From positions 1-64,000 of the forward strand of contig NZ_SJXM01000014.1 in NCBI RefSeq assembly GCF_004336805.1: 64,000 nt of DNA, given 5' to 3'. The notes beneath the pieces are model-generated. The model worked only from the letters and a program-made list of their open reading frames with translations, did not search any database and was not told the origin of the DNA. Shown one piece after another: positions 62,882 to 64,000 of the stretch; positions within the stretch are counted from its first letter, which is position 1, and each line of letters begins with the position of its first letter. The stretch comes from Aeromicrobium sp. IC_218. Lineage in GTDB: Bacteria > Actinomycetota > Actinomycetes > Propionibacteriales > Nocardioidaceae. The position numbers and the translations under genes were made by a program.

Positions 62882-63223
62882 TCAGCGCGGCGGCCAGCCG
62901 AGCGGCTCGCCGGACAGCACGTGGCCGTGGCAGTGGAAGACCGTCTGGCCGGCGTCCGGGCCGGTGTTGAACACCAGCCGGAAGCTGCTGCTGCCCTCGG
63001 CCCGCGCCACCTCGGCGACGTCGACGAGCAGCGCGGCGGCGACGTCGGGACGCGCCGCGGCCAGGCTCGCAACGTCGGGGTGGTGCTCGCGCGGCACCAC
63101 GAGCACGTGCGAGGCGGCCTGCGGGCTGATGTCGCGGAAGGCGACCGTGTGCTCGTTCTCGGCCACGACCTCGGCGGGCACGTCGCCGCTCACGATCTTG
63201 CAGAACAGGCAATCGTCGGACAT
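62882..63223 (-). CDS. HIT-family protein
   Basis: The 113-residue protein carries the histidine triad TVFHCHGHVLSG (HxHxH) and an N-terminal zinc-binding CLFCKIVSGD. HIT (HINT branch) proteins hydrolyse nucleotide phosphoramidates such as adenosine 5'-monophosphoramidate. ATG 63221-63223 is preceded by GAGAGGAG. It lies between dnaJ and phoH, where mycobacteria have rsmE and other genes. Confidence 0.95.
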   Translation of the reverse strand: MSDDCLFCKIVSGDVPAEVVAENEHTVAFRDISPQAASHVLVVPREHHPDVASLAAARPDVAAALLVDVAEVARAEGSSSFRLVFNTGPDAGQTVFHCHGHVLSGEPLGWPPR

Positions 63224-63255
63224 GGACGCTCCTCTCGTCGCTCGCAGGCTACCGG

Positions 63256-64000
63256 TCAGCGGAACGCCTCGCGCAGGCGCTCGAAGACGCCGTGGCGTCC
63301 CGAGCCCATGCGTCCGGCCGGACGCTGCTCGCCGCGCAGCTCGGCCAGGCGGGCCAGCAGCTCGCGCTGCTCGTCGTCCAGCTTCTCGGGGGTCTCGACG
63401 ACGACCTGCACGTGCAGGTCGCCGCGGCCGCCGCCGCGCAGGCGCGGCACGCCGAAGCCCTTGATCGTCACCGTCTCGCCGGACTGGGTGCCGGGCGGGA
63501 CGTCCAGCGCGACGGACGTCTCGACGTCGTCGCCGGGCTCCTCGAGCTCGGCCTCCAGCGTCGGGATGTCGAGCTGGGCGCCGAGCGCGGCGGCGGTCAT
63601 CGGGACGCTCACCTGGCAGTACAGGTGGTCGCGCTCGCGGGTGAAGAACTCGTGCTGGCGCACGGCGAGCTCGACGTACAGGTCGCCGGCCGGCCCGCCG
63701 CCGGGGCCGACCTCGCCCTCGCCGGACAGCTGGACCCGGGTGCCGTGGTCGACGCCCGCGGGGATCTTCACGCTGATCGTGCGGCGCGAGCGAACCCGGC
63801 CGTCGCCGCCGCACTCGGCGCACGGGTCGGGGATGACGGTGCCGTAGCCCTGGCAGGTCGGGCACGGGCGGGACGTGCGGATGTCGCCGAGCATCGAGCG
63901 CTGCACGTGCTGCACGGCGCCCTGGCCGTGGCAGGTGCCGCAGGTGACCGGCTCGCGGCCGTCGGCGGAGCCGTGGCCCTCGCACACCGAGCAGGTGACG
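63256..64000 (-). CDS. dnaJ: Chaperone DnaJ, C-terminal part (5' end outside window)
   Basis: The visible 248 residues cover most of the zinc-finger domain (CSVCEGHG at the window edge, CGTCHGQG, CPTCQGYG, CAECGGDG) and the two substrate-binding β-domains (IPAGVDHGTRVQLSGEGE, VPPGTQSGETVTIKGFGVPRL). The J-domain and Gly/Phe linker must lie beyond base 64000. DnaJ delivers unfolded proteins to DnaK. In actinobacteria this copy usually follows hrcA, outside the window. Confidence 0.96.
   Translation of the reverse strand, partial: VTCSVCEGHGSADGREPVTCGTCHGQGAVQHVQRSMLGDIRTSRPCPTCQGYGTVIPDPCAECGGDGRVRSRRTISVKIPAGVDHGTRVQLSGEGEVGPGGGPAGDLYVELAVRQHEFFTRERDHLYCQVSVPMTAAALGAQLDIPTLEAELEEPGDDVETSVALDVPPGTQSGETVTIKGFGVPRLRGGGRGDLHVQVVVETPEKLDDEQRELLARLAELRGEQRPAGRMGSGRHGVFERLREAFR

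Overview
The window looks like chromosomal DNA from a high-GC actinobacterium. The base composition, the frequent GTG starts, the DUF222/HNH protein with an actinobacterial-type LexA box, the leucine attenuator in front of leuA, and the order dnaJ / phoH / ybeY / corC-like / cytidine-deaminase-like / era all point that way. My best guess is Nocardioidaceae (Aeromicrobium-like); this is inference from gene content, not a database match. Most of the sequence is tightly packed housekeeping DNA on the minus strand, with many 1-4 nt start/stop overlaps (ATGA, GTGA, TGATG).

Layout, 1-31 kb. The end of a sensor histidine kinase is followed by tRNA-Asn, a short sigma-70-like gene whose last codons lie inside that tRNA gene, and dnaG. 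Next come a DUF222-HNH gene under an SOS box, a tandem REP-like repeat, and dgt. Two minus-strand operons follow: DUF177-rpmF-rnc-mutM and DAK2-recG-rsmD-coaD. rpmB, an M15 peptidase lipoprotein, thiL, an Lrp-type ligand-binding protein, a DUF3515 lipoprotein, ddl, a PLP sulfur-amino-acid enzyme and gpsA-plsC come next. leuCD with a divergent IclR (NdgR-like) regulator, an Ada/AlkA-ogt alkylation repair pair, a tRNA-Glu/tRNA-Glu/tRNA-Gln cluster beside gltX, a FAH-family hydrolase, a zinc alcohol dehydrogenase and recO-uppS complete this part.

Layout, 31-49 kb, the more accessory part. A three-gene operon (saccharopine-dehydrogenase-family protein, semialdehyde dehydrogenase, HglS-type 2-oxoadipate dioxygenase) looks like lysine catabolism via 2-aminoadipate and faces a divergent MFS transporter. 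An SDR and a TetR regulator share a palindrome-bearing promoter. Then comes the most interesting block, 38471-47001: a seven-gene operon coding for a sugar-type ABC transporter (lipoprotein, permease, ATPase), a PHP-type phosphotriesterase homologue, a ROK kinase, a YhfX-family PLP protein and an amino-sugar-type SIS protein, with a divergent ROK repressor. YhfX and PHP are the hallmark pair of the poorly understood E. coli yhf operon, here tied to a transporter, a kinase and a SIS enzyme. leuA with its leader-peptide attenuator closes the region.

Layout, 49-64 kb. A Xi-class GST, a VOC protein, a MoxR-DUF58-transglutaminase-GrpB operon, a flavodoxin-like protein, a PHP phosphoesterase, and a TrxB-like flavoprotein facing a MerR regulator are followed by the conserved era / cytidine-deaminase-like / CorC-like / ybeY / phoH / HIT / dnaJ block, which runs off the window.

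Non-coding signals of note are a 26-bp element with conserved half-sites GGTTTACC and GGTAGACC around a variable 10-bp centre (three copies, two arranged as an inverted pair between merR and era), a 325-bp-period duplication of a terminator-tRNA-Glu unit, three stacked hairpins after the ABC binding-protein gene, and several candidate operators between divergent genes.
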